Shown: positions 16,572-25,897, counted from the first letter of the stretch. The stretch: 64,000 nt of DNA from Roseovarius albus (GCF_900172335.1 NZ_FWFX01000003.1:310001-374000); one strand, 5' to 3'. A program made the numbers and translations. Notes: generated by a model not told the origin, from the sequence alone.

Positions 16572-18122
16572 CTAGTACCATTCATCAGGCATCAAGGCCT
16601 TTCGGTCGGAAACAAAATCGGTGAGGGCTTGCAGCGTGGACGGGTCCATCGTCGGTGGGGTGTAATCCGCCAGCATCTGTTGCCAGCGCGGCGTTGCCCG
16701 GTGGGCCGAGGTGGGGCCTCCGTTTTCGGCCCAGGTTTCAAAAGGCCCACCTTCGGGGATGTCGGGCTGAAAGTTAGCGGTGGCGTAGTGGCGCATGGTG
16801 TTCTGGGTTGAGAGGAAGTTTTTCCCCGGTCCAGTCTCGAAATAGGCGTCCTGTCCGAACGCCTCGGCATCGGTTTCGAACCCTTGCAACATGGTGAGCA
16901 TCGCGCCGCAATGGTCGAGATCCATGATGAATTTTTCATAGGACATCACCAGCCCGCCTTCGAGCCAGCCCGCCGCATGCCAGACCTGATGTGCGCCAGA
17001 CAGGAGTGTTGACCACATCGCGCCGGTGCTGTCCTGCATCGCCTGCCCGTCTGGCGCGTTAGAGGCGGTGATTTGGCCGCCCCCCGAACGAACCGGCACA
17101 CCAAGGCGGTGACCGAGTTGCGATAGCGCCATGGTGGCAAGGTTGGCCTCGGGTGAGCCAAAGGTCAGCGCGCCGCTTTTGAGGTTCATGGTGGAATGAA
17201 AACTGCCCATGACCACCGGGCAGCCGGGGCGGACTAGCTGGGCCAATGCGATTCCGACCATCGCCTCGGCCAGAGTTTGCGCGGCAACGGCGGCTGGGGA
17301 CAGCGGCCCCATGGCGCCCGCAAAGATTGCCGGCGAGACACAGACGCATTGGTTGGCTGCGGCATAGACCCTGAGCGCGCCGGACATCGTATCGTCATAG
17401 ACCAACGGAGAGTTGACGTTGATATTGCCCTGCATCACCGCGTTTTGCTCCATGAACTCTGCGCCAAAGACCAGCCGAGCCATGGCGATGCTGTCCTCGG
17501 CCCGCTCAGGCGACGTGACACCGCCCATGAAGGGCTTGGTTGAGAGCGTCAAATGCGCCAGCACCATATCAAGATGACGTTTATTGACGGGCACATCAGT
17601 GGGTTCACAGACCGTGCCCCCAGAATGGTGTAGCCAAGGCGACTGGTAGGTCAGCTTCACGAAGTTCTGGAAATCATTGAGCGTGGCATAGCGGCGACCT
17701 TGGCGCAGGTCCGTGACGAATGGCGACCCATAGCCGGGCATCAGCACGACATGGTCGCCGCCAAGGGTGACGGTATTTGCCGGATCTCGGGCGTGAAGCT
17801 GGAATTCAAATGGAGCTGTGCTGCATAGCTTACGCACAAGTCCGGGTTCAAACGTTACGCGTTGCTCCGCGACACGTGCACCAGCAGCGGCAATCAGGTC
17901 AAGCGCTATCTGATCGCCGCGAAACTCGACGCCGATCTTGTCGAGAATCCAATCGGCCTGCTGTTCGATTGCCTGTAGGGCAGTTTCGTCCAGCAGGGCG
18001 TAAGCCGGAATCTTGCGCCGATTGGTTTGTTTATTCACAGGTGCCGCGGATTGTCGGGCGAAACGGCCACGACGAGCAGGCCTTGTACATTTTCCAGACG
18101 TGTCTTCGTACAATATTTCCAA
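16572..18122 (-). CDS. MttB-family trimethylamine/betaine methyltransferase homologue (non-pyrrolysine)
   Basis: A 516-residue protein of the trimethylamine methyltransferase superfamily. Recognisable segments are LMPGYGSPFVTDL (about 128-140), FMGGVTSPERAED, MQGNINVNSPLVYDD and the Gly-rich PVRSGGGQITASNAPDGQ, ending in ATPRWQQML. The frame has no internal stop, so there is no pyrrolysine codon. Non-pyrrolysine relatives such as MtgB demethylate glycine betaine or other quaternary amines. No corrinoid protein gene is adjacent, which is unusual for a methyltransferase of this type. The first 30 residues are basic and the start could lie downstream. Confidence 0.82.
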   Translation of the reverse strand: MEILYEDTSGKCTRPARRGRFARQSAAPVNKQTNRRKIPAYALLDETALQAIEQQADWILDKIGVEFRGDQIALDLIAAAGARVAEQRVTFEPGLVRKLCSTAPFEFQLHARDPANTVTLGGDHVVLMPGYGSPFVTDLRQGRRYATLNDFQNFVKLTYQSPWLHHSGGTVCEPTDVPVNKRHLDMVLAHLTLSTKPFMGGVTSPERAEDSIAMARLVFGAEFMEQNAVMQGNINVNSPLVYDDTMSGALRVYAAANQCVCVSPAIFAGAMGPLSPAAVAAQTLAEAMVGIALAQLVRPGCPVVMGSFHSTMNLKSGALTFGSPEANLATMALSQLGHRLGVPVRSGGGQITASNAPDGQAMQDSTGAMWSTLLSGAHQVWHAAGWLEGGLVMSYEKFIMDLDHCGAMLTMLQGFETDAEAFGQDAYFETGPGKNFLSTQNTMRHYATANFQPDIPEGGPFETWAENGGPTSAHRATPRWQQMLADYTPPTMDPSTLQALTDFVSDRKALMPDEWY

Positions 18123-18228
18123 CCCTTACTCTTCCTGATCGGTATATAAAAAGGAAAATATCGCTATATTGGCGCGTAACAAGTGAGTTTACCTGTACTT
18201 ATCGTTCAATGTTTTTATACGTTAAGAC

Positions 18229-19101
18229 ATGGCAAAACTATTTCGACATCATGATACACTGCGGCTGTTTATCGAGATCGCACGGCATTTCAGTTTTTCG
18301 GATGCCGCCGCGGCGCTGAACATGACCAAAGGGGCGGTCAGTTATCAGGTGAAAACGCTGGAGGAGGATCTGGGCGTGGCGTTGTTTCAGCGCCAACCCC
18401 GCGGCGTGGCACTGACGTCCGAAGGGCAGTCTGTGCTCCAGAGCTGCAAAGCGCATTACGAAGGCATCGAAACTGCGCTGGAGATCTATCGTGGTGCCGA
18501 GATGCAGATGCTGACGGTGGGTGTGTCTACGTATTTCGCCTCGCGCTGGCTGTCACCACGTCTGATGGATTTCATGCAGGCGCATCCCGAGATTCAGCTG
18601 CGCATTCAACCGATGACGCGCCTGTTTGACCTGCAAGCCCAAGGGGTTGATCTAGCGATCCGCTGGGGGGATGGCGCGTGGGATGATGTTGAAATCCTCC
18701 CTTTCATGCCCTGCCCCGCTTGGCCTGTTGGTAATAGGGACACGGCGGCGCAGATCGTGCGTTTGGGGTGGTCTGAAGCGATGCCGCATCTGACTCTGTT
18801 ACGCGATCATGATGACAGCAATGCCTGGTCAGATTGGCTGGACGTCGCAGGGCTGGAACGTCAGGGGCGTCAGGACGCACTCATTGTGCCTGATCCGAAT
18901 GTGCGGGTGCAGGCGGTGATTGATGGACAGGGCATTGCCTTGAACGACGATCTGGTTGCGCAAGAGGTGGAAAATGGAAAATTGGTTCGCCTGTCAGACG
19001 TGGAATTGGCTCAGTACGGGTATTTTCTGGCCATTCCGCCGCAGCGGCGGAAAAAGCGCAGCGTTACCGCATTTGTGGAATGGATATTAGAACGCAATTA
19101 A
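18229..19101 (+). CDS. LysR-family regulator, GcvA-like
   Basis: A 290-residue LysR regulator. The HTH runs from FIEIARHFSFSDAAAALNMTKGAVSYQVKTLEEDLG (about 14-48), with the strong Tyr-Gln contact region, then LTSEGQSVLQSC. The C-terminal domain resembles GcvA (DLAIRWGDGAWDD). It is divergent from the mttB-like/gcvT-like operon with a 106-base spacer that holds a short inverted repeat (AATAT-CGCT-ATATT, 18157-18170). Control of the neighbouring methyltransferase operon by a methylated amine or its product is the natural inference. Confidence 0.88.
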   Translation: MAKLFRHHDTLRLFIEIARHFSFSDAAAALNMTKGAVSYQVKTLEEDLGVALFQRQPRGVALTSEGQSVLQSCKAHYEGIETALEIYRGAEMQMLTVGVSTYFASRWLSPRLMDFMQAHPEIQLRIQPMTRLFDLQAQGVDLAIRWGDGAWDDVEILPFMPCPAWPVGNRDTAAQIVRLGWSEAMPHLTLLRDHDDSNAWSDWLDVAGLERQGRQDALIVPDPNVRVQAVIDGQGIALNDDLVAQEVENGKLVRLSDVELAQYGYFLAIPPQRRKKRSVTAFVEWILERN

Positions 19102-19201
19102 ACAACCAATAACTGCCATATTTGCTCCTTTGTTCCAGTTGGGATAGGCTAATGATCGCTCCGTTTCGACCGGGCGTCACGCGCATAACGGGAATAAATT
19201 C

Positions 19202-19843
19202 ATGAGCGAAAACGAATTACCCGACACCAAGGCCGGTCGTGTGGATTGGGTCATACGTGCAGAAACGAATGAGGAAATGCGGCGGCGCTATGATCTTTGG
19301 GCGCAGGATTACGACAGTGATGTCGGATCCTATGACGACTATCTCGTGCCATGGGAAGCCACCAAGGTTGCCGAAATAGTGTTAAGTAAGGAAGCGCTCA
19401 TTCTGGATGCGGGCGCGGGCACCGGCCTTGTTGGGCAGACGCTGAAAGAAGCCGGTTTTCAAAGGCTGATTGCTGTCGATTACTCCGAAGGGATGCTGGA
19501 CATTGCACGAAAAAAACAGGTTTACGAAGACGTCCACCAATGCGACCTGAGCCGTCCTACTCAATTTGAGACGGGATCAATCGACTGTGTCATAACCTGT
19601 GGAACCACGACACAGATGCCCTGTGCCAGCTTGCGTGAATTTGCGCGGATCGTTCGACCCAAGGGGAAAATCATCTTTGCCGTTGTGCCAGATGCGTGGG
19701 TCGATTTTGGATATGCGGATATCCTGTCAGAGCTTGAAGCACAGGGAAAGCTTTCCGTTAAAAGCCGTGGTGAACCATTTCAGATGCTCCCAACGACCGA
19801 GCCAGACTTCTATTGCGAAATCTGGGTGATTGACGTCCGCTGA
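19202..19843 (+). CDS. Class I SAM-dependent methyltransferase
   Basis: A 213-residue methyltransferase. Motif I is LDAGAGTG (about 68-75), followed by the acidic AVDYSEGMLDIA. The N-terminal RYDLWAQDYDSDVGSYDDY is typical of the small-molecule methyltransferase group related to METTL27/WBSCR27. The substrate cannot be told. It follows the LysR gene by 100 bases in the same orientation but has its own spacer. Confidence 0.8.
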   Translation: MSENELPDTKAGRVDWVIRAETNEEMRRRYDLWAQDYDSDVGSYDDYLVPWEATKVAEIVLSKEALILDAGAGTGLVGQTLKEAGFQRLIAVDYSEGMLDIARKKQVYEDVHQCDLSRPTQFETGSIDCVITCGTTTQMPCASLREFARIVRPKGKIIFAVVPDAWVDFGYADILSELEAQGKLSVKSRGEPFQMLPTTEPDFYCEIWVIDVR

Positions 19844-19870
19844 AAACACTATTGCGGGGCTTTCCAAACG

Positions 19871-20215
19871 TTAGCCGTGATGTCCTTGACTGTCATTTGG
19901 GGCCTGATCACGTTCGAACATGCCGTAATCGCGAATGACGGAAGAAACGCGTAAGCGGTAGTTGCTGAAGATCCCGGTGCGACCGCGTTCCTGCCCGGAA
20001 CGATGGGCCGTCAGGTTGCGCCAGTTTTGCACGGCTTGCTCGTCACGCCAAAACGACAGTGACAGGAGCTTGTCGGGGTCGGTCAGGCTTTGGAAGCGTT
20101 CAACCGAGATAAACCCGTCGATCTGTTCCAGCAGCGGTTTCAGACCGGCCGCGACATCAAGATAGTTGTCTTTCTGGCCAGAGGTGATTTCGACCTCGAA
20201 AATGACTGCGATCAT
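19871..20215 (-). CDS. Antibiotic biosynthesis monooxygenase (ABM) domain protein
   Basis: A 114-residue ferredoxin-like ABM-fold protein. It shows IFEVEITSGQKDNYLDVA, IDGFISVERFQS and LSLSFWRDEQAVQNWR, where the last carries the conserved Phe-Trp pair of this heme/quinone oxygenase-like family. A ribosome binding site (AAAGGG) precedes the ATG at 20215. Such proteins often act in aromatic or polyketide oxidation or heme degradation, but many are uncharacterised. The next gene upstream is a glutamine amidotransferase in the same direction. Confidence 0.82.
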   Translation of the reverse strand: MIAVIFEVEITSGQKDNYLDVAAGLKPLLEQIDGFISVERFQSLTDPDKLLSLSFWRDEQAVQNWRNLTAHRSGQERGRTGIFSNYRLRVSSVIRDYGMFERDQAPNDSQGHHG

Positions 20216-20296
20216 ATGGCACCCTTTCTGGCTGGTTGGAATTGATGGATGCATGCCAGGTTGGTGAAACGCAAGGTGGCGGAGGTCACAATCAGG

Positions 20297-21019
20297 TCAG
20301 TTTGTTTTTCTGATCTCAGCAAGGAAGTTGATGAACAGCCGCTCTGCCGTGTTCAGAAAGTCCGGCATGGCCTTCTCCGCCTGCGCTCGCATCAAATCCA
20401 GCCCCCCTTCTCCCATCGTTTCAATCAGGGCATCGCGATAGGCCGGGATGGTGGCCCAGTTGTCGACGGTGTCGGGCTCAACTTCGACATGGTATTGCAT
20501 TGACCATGCATTTTGACCAACACGAATGGCCTCGACGCTGGTGTTTTCAGAGCGCGCCAGAACGGTCGCCCCTTCGGGCGCCTGTGCCACACGGACACCG
20601 TGCCATTGCAGGCAGGTCTGGCGATCAGGAAGACCCTGCATCAGCGGATCAGCACGGCCTTCGGGGGTAAGCGTGACTTCTTTTACGCCAATTTCGGCTG
20701 GGCGTTGCGGGCCACAGGTGCCACCTAGGGCATCAGCCAAAAGCTGATGCCCCAGACACAGGCCGAGGAAGGGTTTTTGCAGATCTTGCACCCAATGACG
20801 AATGGCGGCTTTTTCCGTGATTAGCCACGGGTGCTCCTCGACATCCCAGACATCCATTGGCCCGCCCATAACCCAGAGGGCGTCATAATCCGCAAGGTCG
20901 GGAATGGGTTCACCTTCATCCAGTTCAACCGCATCCCATGCGATGCCTGCACGCGTCATCAAAGCTCGTAAGGAGCCGGGGTGTTCACAGGAGACATGCT
21001 GGAAGACGAGAAATTTCAT
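20297..21019 (-). CDS. Class I glutamine amidotransferase-like protein
   Basis: A 240-residue single-domain GATase1 enzyme. The nucleophile elbow is GLCLGHQLLA (Cys near 89) and the catalytic His is in MQYHVEVEP near 175. Such stand-alone enzymes hydrolyse glutamine or gamma-glutamyl compounds (GuaA-like amidotransferase or PuuD-like relatives). It shares orientation with the ABM gene, 81 bases apart. Whether the substrate is glutamine or a gamma-glutamyl amide is not decided here. Confidence 0.85.
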   Translation of the reverse strand: MKFLVFQHVSCEHPGSLRALMTRAGIAWDAVELDEGEPIPDLADYDALWVMGGPMDVWDVEEHPWLITEKAAIRHWVQDLQKPFLGLCLGHQLLADALGGTCGPQRPAEIGVKEVTLTPEGRADPLMQGLPDRQTCLQWHGVRVAQAPEGATVLARSENTSVEAIRVGQNAWSMQYHVEVEPDTVDNWATIPAYRDALIETMGEGGLDLMRAQAEKAMPDFLNTAERLFINFLAEIRKTN

Positions 21020-21206
21020 TGATTACTCCGATCCGGTGCAAATATTGGGTAGAGCACATACCGCGAGAACAATACTAGCCGATATCTGTACTCTTGCATT
21101 GGTCCACCTTTAAATAAGGCTTGGGGCGCAACCTAAACTTCAGGTTTCGCCCCGGCGGCCATTCTAGAATTGGCCTGACTTTATATGAATTTAGCTGGCT
21201 GATATC

Positions 21207-21434
21207 TCAAACCGCATGCGGAGGACGCATACCAATGCGCGAGAGTGTCACCTTGGTTGTTCGGATCGCATCCTTTAAACCCAGCCTCTCTTGCTTGAGT
21301 TGCTTGAGCAGGTTGCTATCGGGAACGGGTCGCAGGTTCTCTTTATCAATTCTGGAATTGATCAAAATGTGGCGGTTTCGCAATGTAGTGATCCGATTGA
21401 ACAAGGATCTTGCAGATACTTTCCGGTTTTTCAT
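21207..21434 (-). CDS. DUF465 (YdcH-like) family protein
   Basis: A 75-residue basic protein with the DUF465 pattern: repeated helix register with HILINSRIDKENLRPVPD, then LLKQLKQERLGLKDAI. A GAGGAGA ribosome binding site lies before the ATG. Proteins of this family are short coiled-coil-like alphaproteobacterial and gamma-proteobacterial proteins of unknown role. It sits alone between the GATase gene and the MFS transporter gene, flanked by spacers of about 190 and 110 bases. Confidence 0.75.
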   Translation of the reverse strand: MKNRKVSARSLFNRITTLRNRHILINSRIDKENLRPVPDSNLLKQLKQERLGLKDAIRTTKVTLSRIGMRPPHAV

Positions 21435-21544
21435 CGAGGTCTCCTCTGTTGAATTGTTGGACAGCTTATGCGCCGGTACACTTGAATTGGGGGCGGCAAT
21501 GCGCGAAATAAAGTGACAGTATTAGATTTCTTGATAGTATTTTC

Positions 21545-22732
21545 CTATTGGCGCAAATCGGCCAAAGAAGGCCGTTTTCCTACGCTGCGATTAAAAGCCA
21601 TGGTCGCCTCGATCCCCGCCAATACAGCCGATACGATGAGGAGCGTGGCAGAGCCGGCTTCGACAATTAACCAACCTGCGATCAGAGGGAAACCGAAGAT
21701 GCCGATGAAATATGTCAGCGCAAAGAACTGCAGGGTCTGTGGCAGAAGGTCTTCATTCGCATCGTTGGCCGCCATCGCAGCCAGGATCGGATACGACACC
21801 CCGTAGCCAATGCCAAAGAGGAAGGCGACCAGAAGATAAAGCGGGACATTCGCACCGCTAAACAGGAACAAAACAACCGAGCCGCACATGATGTATTGCA
21901 GGGCGGCGATGGTACCGTAGGGATTGCGCCCGCCTTTGAACCGCGCCAATGCCACACGAAACAAGACCACGGTGATGGTATAGGTCAGGAAGTAATCGGC
22001 GTAAGCCAGCCCGCGTTCATCGGCAAAAACTGTCTGAAAGTTGTTCATCCCGGCGAAGACACTAGCCCCAAGGCAGACCATAATCACCGGCAGACGCGCG
22101 GGAGACCGCATGATGTTAGCGATGGCTGAAAGGGAGAGATTTGATCTGGCCTCGGGACCTTTGGCCGCACTGAGTTGGCGGATCGGGGTGGTGAGCGTGA
22201 AGAAGATAAGGCCCGCCAAGGCGCAAAGTGCAGCCGTGATATAGAAAGCGTCTGCGATGGTCAGGCCTGCATCCTCGAGTATTGAAGCCAGCACTGGCGA
22301 CAGGCCAAAGCCGGTCATCACCGCAACGCTGAGAATGGCGAAGTAACGCACGCGGTCCTGAGCCGAGATCAGCCGTGTCAGAACGACAGGTGGCAGGGCA
22401 TAAGTCAGGCCCCAGCCCGCCCCCAAAAGGATGCTGGCAGAGATCAGCAAGACGCCGACGCCTTGCGCCATGCCGTAGAACGCCAGCGCAACGGCAATGG
22501 CAAAGCAGGCCCCGCCGAGGGTGCGCAAGCGGCCAAAACGGTCGGCCAAGTGGCCGGAATAATAAACGGCAATCAGTGTTGAGATGGTGGTGACGAAAAG
22601 CATCACGCCAACCACCTTTTCATTGGCACCGAAGGCGTCAAACAGGCGCGGCAGCATGAAGGTCAAGCCGTAAGCGCCCGCCTGCAGGAAAACGGCGAGA
22701 TAGAAGAGCGTAAAGAGGATGGGGCGTGACAT
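21545..22732 (-). CDS. Major facilitator superfamily transporter
   Basis: A 395-residue protein with about 12 hydrophobic segments. The loop 2-3 motif appears as GHLADRFGRLRTLGG (about 60-74), typical of MFS carriers. Substrate is not evident. The GNAT gene ends only 4 bases upstream, so the two form an operon in the order GNAT-MFS. The divergent PdxR/MocR-type gene probably regulates the pair. The transporter may be an exporter for an amino compound. Confidence 0.82.
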   Translation of the reverse strand: MSRPILFTLFYLAVFLQAGAYGLTFMLPRLFDAFGANEKVVGVMLFVTTISTLIAVYYSGHLADRFGRLRTLGGACFAIAVALAFYGMAQGVGVLLISASILLGAGWGLTYALPPVVLTRLISAQDRVRYFAILSVAVMTGFGLSPVLASILEDAGLTIADAFYITAALCALAGLIFFTLTTPIRQLSAAKGPEARSNLSLSAIANIMRSPARLPVIMVCLGASVFAGMNNFQTVFADERGLAYADYFLTYTITVVLFRVALARFKGGRNPYGTIAALQYIMCGSVVLFLFSGANVPLYLLVAFLFGIGYGVSYPILAAMAANDANEDLLPQTLQFFALTYFIGIFGFPLIAGWLIVEAGSATLLIVSAVLAGIEATMAFNRSVGKRPSLADLRQ

Positions 22733-22736
22733 AAGA

Positions 22737-23474
22737 TTATCCCGCGTCTGTAAGTTCGGCGCGCTCTTGCGCGATCAGGTCATTGAGTTTCTGGCGTTGC
22801 AGGCCTTGGGCGTCGAAGTTTTCGGCTGACAGCCAACGCTCAAATGCGCGTTCGACCGGCGGCCAATCTTGATCGAGCATAGAGAACCACGCGGTGTCAC
22901 GGTTACGACCTTTGTAAAATGCTGCCTGACGAAAGATACCGTCATGCGAAAAGCCCATGCGCTCTGCCGCGCGGCAGGAGGGTGCATTGAGGGAATCGCA
23001 TTTCCATTCGTATCGGCGATAACCCAACTCGTTGAACACGCGCGACATCATCAAGTACATCGCTTCGGTTGCTGCGCGGTGGCGTTGCAGCAGCGGCGAA
23101 TAGGTGATGCCGCCCACCTCGATCACGCCAGCAGCTTGTTGAATGCGCATGTAGCTGGCGATGCCAACCGCCCGATCGGTTTCCAGATCGATAATCGCGA
23201 AATACGGCTGATCATCGACACCACTGGCGCCTTCGATCCAAGCGCGCAGATCATCCTCCTGCGTGAACGGGCCGATATAGTTGTAGGTCCAGAGCGCGCC
23301 GGTCTTGTCAGTACTGTAGGCTGCGAACAGATCGGCGGTGTGCTTGCCGGGTTCGAGCGGTTCGATCCGGCAATAAACGCCGTCCATCGGGACATGACCA
23401 GGATGCTGCGCGCCGGTCCAATCGGGCATTTCAAATCCGATGGGTTGGCCGTGTTCGTTCAAACGCTCCGACAT
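22737..23474 (-). CDS. GNAT acetyltransferase, RimJ/RimL type
   Basis: A 245-residue N-acetyltransferase. The RimL-like core shows VEGGITY-type strand (EVGGITYSPLLQRHRAATEAMYLM) and the C-terminal ERMGFSHDGIFRQAAFYKGRNRDTAWFSML, with the acetyl-CoA loop R-x-x-A. The start at 23474 is preferred because AAGG lies about 9 bases upstream; an ATG three codons earlier abuts the AAGG. It lies 4 bases from the MFS gene and is divergent from the PdxR/MocR-type regulator, so it could detoxify an amine or amino acid. Confidence 0.82.
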   Translation of the reverse strand: MSERLNEHGQPIGFEMPDWTGAQHPGHVPMDGVYCRIEPLEPGKHTADLFAAYSTDKTGALWTYNYIGPFTQEDDLRAWIEGASGVDDQPYFAIIDLETDRAVGIASYMRIQQAAGVIEVGGITYSPLLQRHRAATEAMYLMMSRVFNELGYRRYEWKCDSLNAPSCRAAERMGFSHDGIFRQAAFYKGRNRDTAWFSMLDQDWPPVERAFERWLSAENFDAQGLQRQKLNDLIAQERAELTDAG

Positions 23475-23594
23475 TTCAGGCATCCTTTTTTGCCCACCCT
23501 ACCGCAGACAGGATGGGAATTGACTTCTGATTATGTGTCGCACAAATTTGGACGGGCTTTAATGGCCAATAATGCACAAAAAGAGCATACCAAT

Positions 23595-24986
23595 ATGAAA
23601 CAAACCTCTTGGCTTGGGTTCAGGATTGATCGCAAAAGCGCGGTGCCGGTGTTTGAGCAGATCTGTGTGGACATTCGTGCGGCGGCTCACGCTGGAGAAT
23701 TGAAGGAAGGTGATCGCGTGCCCCCGACCCGTAGCTTTGCCACCGATCTGGGGGTGTCACGGTCAACCGTAGTGACAGCTTATGAACAGTTGGTGGCCGA
23801 GGGCTATTTAAACAGTTTGCAGGGATCGGGTTATACCCTGTGCGCGACAGGTGAAGTGGAATTGATGCGCGCCAAGCCAGAAGAGTACACGAAGCCTACC
23901 CAGCCTGAAACCACGTCAACCGGGATCTTCCGCGCGGGGCAACCAGATATGCGGCTGTTTCCGCATCGGCAGTGGGCCAAGACAGTGGCGCGGCTGTGCC
24001 GGGCCAATCCGCAATCCATGCTGGATGGGAGCGATCCGATGGGGCAATTGGAGCTGCGGCAGGCGATTGCAATGCATGTCGCCGAATGGCGGGGCATTGA
24101 AGCAAGCCCAGAGCAGATCATCGTGACCACAGGGTCAATGGACGCGCTCGAGATCTGCCTGCGAACGTTGACACAGCCAGGCGATGGGATTGGTTTGGAA
24201 AACCCAGGGTACCTGCCGCTGCGCCGTTTTGTTGAGGGGATGCAGCTGCGGCCCGAATTTATGGAGTTGGATGAAAATGGCGCGGTGTTACCGCGAGGAG
24301 CGCCGAGTCTGGTGGCATTGACGCCGTCACACCAATATCCGTTGGGGGGCGCGATGTCGCCCAATCGTCGGCTGGAGTTCATCCGCTGGGCCGAGGCGCA
24401 CGACAGTTGGGTGATCGAGGATGATTACGACAGTGAGTTTCGTTATTCCGGGCGCCCCATTCCCGCGATGGCAGGGTTTGACCAGCTGAATCGGACAATC
24501 TATATTGGCAGCTTTTCCAAGATTTTTTCGAATGCGCTTCGGTTGGGATACCTGATTGTGCCCGAGGGAATACTGGACCATTTCCATGAAACAGTTCGGC
24601 GACAAGGTCAGCGGGCCAGCTCCATGCCTCAGCCCGCGCTGGCAGATTTCATCAAAAGCGGAGAGTTCTACCGTCATCTGCGGCGGGTCCGACGGATCTA
24701 TGGCGAGCGGCGCAAGGATCTGCTGGAGCGATTGTCAGAGGAGTTTGCAGATTGCGGCCATTTTGCCGATCATCATGCCGGAATGCAGGTGGTACTTCAT
24801 CTGGTCAGACACCTGAAAGATACAGACGTGTCGGCGCGGGCCGAGGCTCTGGGTCTTTCCACCTCACCTTTGTCGTCCTACGCCGCTGGCGATGTCCAGA
24901 TGAACGGGCTGCTTCTGGGATTTTGCGGATACAGTGAAGCGGAAATGGCAAAGGGGTTGCACTTGCTACGCAAGGCCATGGGTTAA
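23595..24986 (+). CDS. PdxR/MocR-type regulator (GntR HTH fused to an aminotransferase domain)
   Basis: A 463-residue regulator. An N-terminal GntR winged helix (FEQICVDIRAAAHAGEL..RSFATDLGVSRSTVVTAYEQLVAEG) is joined to a fold-I aminotransferase domain. PLP-site motifs are DGSDPMGQLELR, LTPSHQYPLGGAMS, IEDDYDSEFRY and the Schiff-base Lys in GSFSKIFS. Such proteins sense a PLP adduct. The start at 23595 follows AAAGAG; an ATG 11 codons earlier (23562) is possible. It is divergent from the GNAT-MFS pair, so it is the probable regulator of that pair. Long antisense frames over the GNAT gene are artefacts. Confidence 0.88.
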   Translation: MKQTSWLGFRIDRKSAVPVFEQICVDIRAAAHAGELKEGDRVPPTRSFATDLGVSRSTVVTAYEQLVAEGYLNSLQGSGYTLCATGEVELMRAKPEEYTKPTQPETTSTGIFRAGQPDMRLFPHRQWAKTVARLCRANPQSMLDGSDPMGQLELRQAIAMHVAEWRGIEASPEQIIVTTGSMDALEICLRTLTQPGDGIGLENPGYLPLRRFVEGMQLRPEFMELDENGAVLPRGAPSLVALTPSHQYPLGGAMSPNRRLEFIRWAEAHDSWVIEDDYDSEFRYSGRPIPAMAGFDQLNRTIYIGSFSKIFSNALRLGYLIVPEGILDHFHETVRRQGQRASSMPQPALADFIKSGEFYRHLRRVRRIYGERRKDLLERLSEEFADCGHFADHHAGMQVVLHLVRHLKDTDVSARAEALGLSTSPLSSYAAGDVQMNGLLLGFCGYSEAEMAKGLHLLRKAMG

Positions 24987-25021
24987 CCCGCCCGGTCAGT
25001 GCCGAACGGGTTAGAAGCATC

Positions 25022-25897
25022 TTATTCAGCGGCTTTTTCGCCGATCTTGTCCTGCGTCCTCAGATCAAAGTCCGAGGCATCATGGCGTTCATGCAATTGC
25101 TCGCTCAGATCCCCCATGGTGCGATTTACCATGCGGCCACGCTGTACAGCCGGGCGGGCATCGATTTTTTCGGCCCATGCGACAACGTTTTCGTACTCAT
25201 GGACGCTCAGGAACTCGCCCGCATTATATTGGCGGCCCAGCACCAGATTGCCGTACCAAGGCCAGATCGCAATGTCGGCGATGGTGTAATCGTCGCCTGC
25301 AACATAGGGGTTTTGAGCCAATTGCCGGTCAAGGACATCCAGCTGACGCTTGGTTTCCATGGCAAAACGGTCAATCGGATATTCCCATTTTTCCGGCGCA
25401 TAGGCGTAGAAGTGACCAAAGCCACCGCCCAGATAGGGCGCGCTGCCCTTTTGCCAGAACAGCCAGTTCAGTGCGGCTGTGCGTTCGGGTCCTGACTTTG
25501 GCAGGAAGGCGTCGAATTTTTCGGCCAAATGCATCAGGATTGACCCAGATTCGAACACATTCAGCGGAGCATCACCGGTGTGATCCACCAGCGCCGGGAT
25601 TTTCGAATTGGGATTTACATCGACAAAGCCACTGCCGAACTGATCACCGTCACCGATGCGGATCAGCCAGGCGTCATATTCAGCGTCATGACCTGCGTCG
25701 AGAAGCTCCTCGAACATCACGGTGACCTTGACGCCATTCGGGGTGCCCATGGAATAAAGCTGGAACGGATGCTTGCCGACTGGCAGTTCCTTGTCATGGG
25801 TAGCCCCAGCAATGGGTCGGTTTGTGGAGGCAAAGGTACCACCGTTTTCCTGTTCCCATGTCCAGACGGCGGGGGGCGTATAGGTGTCGTTGCTCAT
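25022..25897 (-). CDS. yghU: Glutathione transferase, YghU type (disulfide-bond oxidoreductase)
   Basis: A 291-residue protein of the Nu-class GST group. The N-terminal extension (YTPPAVWTWEQENGGTFASTNRPIAG) and the region NGVKVTVMFEELLDAGHDAEYDAW are characteristic of YghU. The C-terminal helical domain contains YTIADIAIWPWYG. The start at 25897 follows GAGG 9 bases upstream; a longer upstream frame is not credible. YghU has glutathione-dependent peroxidase/disulfide-bond reductase activity in Escherichia coli. Length matches (288). Confidence 0.9.
   Translation of the reverse strand: MSNDTYTPPAVWTWEQENGGTFASTNRPIAGATHDKELPVGKHPFQLYSMGTPNGVKVTVMFEELLDAGHDAEYDAWLIRIGDGDQFGSGFVDVNPNSKIPALVDHTGDAPLNVFESGSILMHLAEKFDAFLPKSGPERTAALNWLFWQKGSAPYLGGGFGHFYAYAPEKWEYPIDRFAMETKRQLDVLDRQLAQNPYVAGDDYTIADIAIWPWYGNLVLGRQYNAGEFLSVHEYENVVAWAEKIDARPAVQRGRMVNRTMGDLSEQLHERHDASDFDLRTQDKIGEKAAE

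Noticed and set aside
16572..18122. Pyrrolysine-containing MttB
   Set aside because: There is no in-frame stop codon inside the gene, so no pyrrolysine residue is encoded.
22869..23594. N-terminal extension of the PdxR/MocR-type regulator to about 705 residues
   Set aside because: The extra 242 residues lie antisense to the GNAT gene and show no domain. Starts near 23595 have a ribosome binding site and give the standard family length.
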